NCBI GenBank assembly: GCA_024742285.1
Contig: JANSYR010000001.1
Location: 372,001-436,000, forward strand
Direction of reading: 5' to 3'
Length of the DNA: 64,000 nucleotides
Source: a bacterium
GTDB lineage: Bacteria > Myxococcota_A > UBA9160 > UBA4427
Numbering within the stretch: the first letter of the stretch is position 1; each line of letters begins with the position of its first letter. Shown here piece after piece: positions 61,306 to 64,000 of this stretch. The translations under genes were made by a program, and so were the position numbers. The notes beneath the pieces are model-generated. The model worked only from the letters and a program-made list of their open reading frames with translations. It had not been told where the DNA came from and ran no database searches.

Positions 61306-61686
61306 CAGGGGACTCCGAGGCGACATCGCGCGACTCGCTTGCGGCCGCTCCACCGGCGGGCACCCGAGTCGTCAGGGGGGCGCGTGCAACCGGTCCGGAG
61401 ATACACCGCCCGCGGCCGGAATTGGCGCCGGCCTCGGAATCGTCGGGAGATCGTCCCGACGGCGCTTCGCGATCTCCATGAAATGCCCACATGGCTTCAC
61501 GGAAGCGACGCGCGCGCTACGACCCCACGAAGGCGTTGCTGAATCGCGCACGAATCGTTGCGCGGCCGTGACCGAAGGCCGCGCGTCGGATACGTCCTCG
61601 CGACCCACGCTCGTCCTGCGCGCGCTCCGGTCCCCGTCGGCGCACACCGGTCCTCTCGCCTCGTCGGAGTCGAGCTGAGCCGCCCC
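61306..61686. other. Intergenic stretch with two hairpins
   Basis: No gene is seen. At 61560-61584 GCGCGGCC and GGCCGCGC form a perfect 8-bp stem over a 9-base loop, about 100 bases after the molybdopterin oxidoreductase stop, so it may act as its terminator although no T-run follows. At 61441-61461 CGTCGGGA and TCCCGACG form another perfect 8-bp stem over 5 bases, about 136 bases upstream of the sulfatase-like gene. Confidence 0.35.
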
Positions 61687-63996
61687 CTAGAGCGTCTCCA
61701 ACCGCGCGTGGACGTACTTGTGCCAGGGCGTCCCGGCCCACGGATCGCGGTCCGCGCTCGCCGTGAGCTCGTTGGGAGACACTCCCGTCACGACGTCGTT
61801 GCCGTCGGCATCGGGATAGACGAGCCCCAGGCCGTTCGGGATCGAGAGCGTGCCCTCGCGCATCCGATCGCTGGTCTGGACCTGGACCTCGGCGCTGCCA
61901 CGATGGGTGACGACGCGGGCGAAGTCGCCGTCGGCGAGACCGAGCTGCTCGGCGTCCTTGGGGTGGACCGAGAGCTGGGTGCTGTCCTTGCCCTTCATCC
62001 ACTCGGGATCGCGGATGCAGGTATTCGCCGTGTAGCCACGGCGTTCCCCGGCGGCCAGGATCATCGGGAAGTCGGGGCCGCCCTCCGGCACGTGCTGCTC
62101 ACGCAGGCCCCGCATCTCGTCGAGCATCTCGCTCATGTCGAGGCGGACCTTCCCTCCCGGCAGCCGGAACTGGGTCGCCGCGTTGCCCGGCTCGTCGCGG
62201 GAGACGATCGCGCCCGACGGGCTGCCGAGGATGGCCTCGAAGAGACGCTCCCCGAGCGCCAGCCCCTCGCCTTCGTAGCCCGCGGCGCGGACGAGATCGG
62301 GGCTCTGCATGGCGTAGCGATGCGACAGGGCCCAGACGCCGGCGGACGCAGCCATGCCCTCGGGCAGGGTCGGGCCGAGGGTGCGGTAGACGACGTAGGG
62401 CAGGTGCGGACCGATCTTCGGGTTCGAGCCGAGCGCCGCGAAGAAGGCGGGGCCGAAGACGTCGCGCCCCTGCTTCGCGGCCTCCTTCAGCTCGTCGAGC
62501 TCGCCGTCCTCGAAGACACCGAGCGCCTCGATCAATCGTGCGTGGATCTCGGGTTCCGGGAGCGTGCCCTCGCGCGGAGAGAAGATCGGGTGCCGCAGGT
62601 GGAAGAAGTTCTCCGGGTGCTCGAAGTTGAAGAAGGTCGACTCGAGCTTTTCGTACTGGGACGGCGCGGGCAGGACGTAGTCGGCGAGTCGCGCGGTCTC
62701 GGTCATCGCGACCTCGATCACGACGACCGTGTCGAGTCGAGCCATCGCCTCGCGAAAGCGCTTCGCGTCGGGCAGCGAGTGGGCCGGGTTGGAGCTCTCG
62801 ATCAGGATGCCCCGCGCGCGCTCGGGATGATCGGTCAGGATCTCGTCCGGGATCGCCGCGCCGGGCATCAGCCCGCCGAGGATCCGTTCGCCGCTCACCG
62901 GGAGGGTGAGGTAGTCGTGCTCGAAGCCCGCCTCGTCCGCCCGCTTCGCGGCGCCGGTCGAGCTCATGAGCGGGACCATCGGCGTCGGGAGATGCGTACC
63001 GCCGAGACCGTTCGCGAAGCTCCCCCGGAGCGTGAAGAGCAGGATCAAGAGGTAGCTGTTGAGCGTCGAGTGAATAGACATCTCCATCCCGATGTCCTCG
63101 TAGACGGCGATCTTGTCCGTCCGGCCCATCGCCTCGGCGACGGCGACGACGTCCTCGTGCGCCACGCCCGCGTAGTGGGCGTAGTCCGCGACCGGGATCT
63201 GCTCGAGGATCTCGAGCACGGGCTCGTAGCCCGACGCGTGCGCCTCGAGCCAGGCATGGTTCACGAGGTCGTGCTGGACCAGGTGGCCCAGGATCGCGGT
63301 CAGCGCCCAGGCGTCCCGACCCGGGCGAACGGCGAGATGGACGTCGGCCAGGTCGGCGGACTCCGTGCGCCGCGGATCGAGGATCACGAGCGTCCGGTCC
63401 TCGTCCTTCGACAGCTCGCGCATCAGGATCCGCGCGCGCTGGATCCCGTTCGACTGCCAGGGGTTCTTGCCGACGAAGATCGCGACGTCGGCGTGTTCGA
63501 AGTCCCCGTGGTAGAGCGCGCCGAGGGTCCGCTCGCAGGTCCAGTGCCAGCCGGTCTTCTCCTGGGAGAGCGCGTTTCCGCCGTAGCGAATGCCGAGGGC
63601 CGCCTTGACGGCGCCGCTGTACATGCCGCCCAGGTGGTTGCCCTGCCCGCCGCCCCCGTAGTAGAGGATCCGCTCGCCGCCGTGCTCGTCGCGGATCCGA
63701 CCGAAGCGCTCGGCGATCTCGCGAAAGGCCGTGTCCCAGTCGATCTCCTCGAACGTGCCGTCGGGTCTGCGACGCAGCGGGCTCGACAGTCGATCGCGCC
63801 CGTTCTGGTAGTAGTCGAGGCGTGTGGCCTTGTTGCAGGTGTAGCCCTGGGAGACCGGGTGCTGCTTGTCGCCCTTCACGCGGGCGATCGTGCGGCCATC
63901 GTCTCCGACCTTGATCTGCACGCCGCAGTTCGCGTAGCAGAGACAGCAAGCGCTCGGCTGCCATTCGGGATTCGGCGGGGTCGTGGTTTCCGGCAT
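61687..63996 (-). CDS. Molybdopterin oxidoreductase, orphan catalytic subunit
   Basis: 769-residue Mo/W-bisMGD enzyme. [4Fe-4S] ligands are Cys17-x2-Cys20-x3-Cys24 and Cys54 ('QGYTCNKATR'), then 'FRRIRDEHGGERILYYGGGGQGNHLGG'-like family sequence, 'SQEKTGWHWTCERTLG' around the active-site entrance and 'VAIFVGKNPWQSNG'. The C-terminal MGD domain has 'TANTCIRDPEWMKGKD' and 'LSVHPKDAEQLGLADGD'. No Tat signal and no partner subunits inside the window; upstream neighbours lie outside. It differs clearly from the enzyme at 41767, so the two are not a recent duplication. Substrate unknown. Confidence 0.87.
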   Translation of the reverse strand: MPETTTPPNPEWQPSACCLCYANCGVQIKVGDDGRTIARVKGDKQHPVSQGYTCNKATRLDYYQNGRDRLSSPLRRRPDGTFEEIDWDTAFREIAERFGRIRDEHGGERILYYGGGGQGNHLGGMYSGAVKAALGIRYGGNALSQEKTGWHWTCERTLGALYHGDFEHADVAIFVGKNPWQSNGIQRARILMRELSKDEDRTLVILDPRRTESADLADVHLAVRPGRDAWALTAILGHLVQHDLVNHAWLEAHASGYEPVLEILEQIPVADYAHYAGVAHEDVVAVAEAMGRTDKIAVYEDIGMEMSIHSTLNSYLLILLFTLRGSFANGLGGTHLPTPMVPLMSSTGAAKRADEAGFEHDYLTLPVSGERILGGLMPGAAIPDEILTDHPERARGILIESSNPAHSLPDAKRFREAMARLDTVVVIEVAMTETARLADYVLPAPSQYEKLESTFFNFEHPENFFHLRHPIFSPREGTLPEPEIHARLIEALGVFEDGELDELKEAAKQGRDVFGPAFFAALGSNPKIGPHLPYVVYRTLGPTLPEGMAASAGVWALSHRYAMQSPDLVRAAGYEGEGLALGERLFEAILGSPSGAIVSRDEPGNAATQFRLPGGKVRLDMSEMLDEMRGLREQHVPEGGPDFPMILAAGERRGYTANTCIRDPEWMKGKDSTQLSVHPKDAEQLGLADGDFARVVTHRGSAEVQVQTSDRMREGTLSIPNGLGLVYPDADGNDVVTGVSPNELTASADRDPWAGTPWHKYVHARLETL

Positions 63997-64000
63997 GGAG

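Noticed and set aside
1-64000. CRISPR arrays, insertion sequences, integrases, prophage or defence systems
   Set aside because: No regularly spaced direct repeats, transposase motifs, tRNA-associated integrase or recognised defence genes were seen anywhere in the window.

Overview
The window is 64 kb of G+C-rich, densely packed chromosome from an undetermined Gram-negative bacterium. PEP-CTERM (exosortase) sorting signals, a Myxococcus-type cysteine-rich repeat, an NrfHA nitrite reductase, an RND pump and a bactofilin point to a deltaproteobacterial or Myxococcota-like lineage. This is an inference from gene content only: there is no rRNA or other phylogenetic marker, and no tRNA, CRISPR array, insertion sequence or prophage was seen.

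Layout. 1-7 kb: a potassium channel cut by the window edge, an ACT-like protein, a thiolase/DUF35 pair for acyl-CoA chemistry, a bactofilin, a frameshifted amidohydrolase, a DUF2238 membrane protein and a universal-stress-protein stub. 7-15 kb: a six-repeat PEP-CTERM protein, a GAF histidine kinase, a flavin/F420-type monooxygenase and a secreted alpha/beta hydrolase. 15-20 kb: an aspartyl beta-hydroxylase-fold dioxygenase divergent from two overlapping paralogous ATP-grasp ligases, followed by a membrane spermidine-synthase-like protein. 20-28 kb: a six-gene operon with a membrane-anchored DUF1592/DUF1588 cytochrome-like protein, a DUF1552 partner, a lipoprotein, two amidohydrolases and an esterase. 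28-33 kb: a SnoaL-like protein, dienelactone hydrolase, TauD dioxygenase, MFS transporter and amidohydrolase, resembling small-molecule catabolism.

33-46 kb: a metalloprotease with a PEP-CTERM anchor divergent from a secreted propeller-like protein, with a 27-bp palindrome between them; nrfHA; a choice-of-anchor protein; an SDR pseudogene; serine acetyltransferase; an orphan molybdopterin oxidoreductase; another PEP-CTERM protein overlapping an antisense DUF427 remnant; and a HAD phosphatase. 46-53 kb: an RND pump with its adaptor, an HDOD protein, and a PEP-CTERM gene whose ribosome-binding site lies inside a strong hairpin. 53-64 kb: a sulfotransferase, DUF2784, a second dienelactone hydrolase, a lipase, a methyltransferase, a propeller lipoprotein, a membrane sulfatase-like protein and a second orphan molybdopterin oxidoreductase.

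Two themes recur. First, five candidate exosortase substrates are scattered without an exosortase gene, and four have dyad symmetry close upstream of their start. Second, several inter-gene stretches hold decayed genes (Usp, SDR, DUF427, two unidentified fragments), and one amidohydrolase has a recent-looking 5-bp duplication. The best candidates for undescribed biology are the tandem ATP-grasp/beta-hydroxylase locus, the RBS-sequestering leader at 52.3 kb and the DUF1592/DUF1552 operon.
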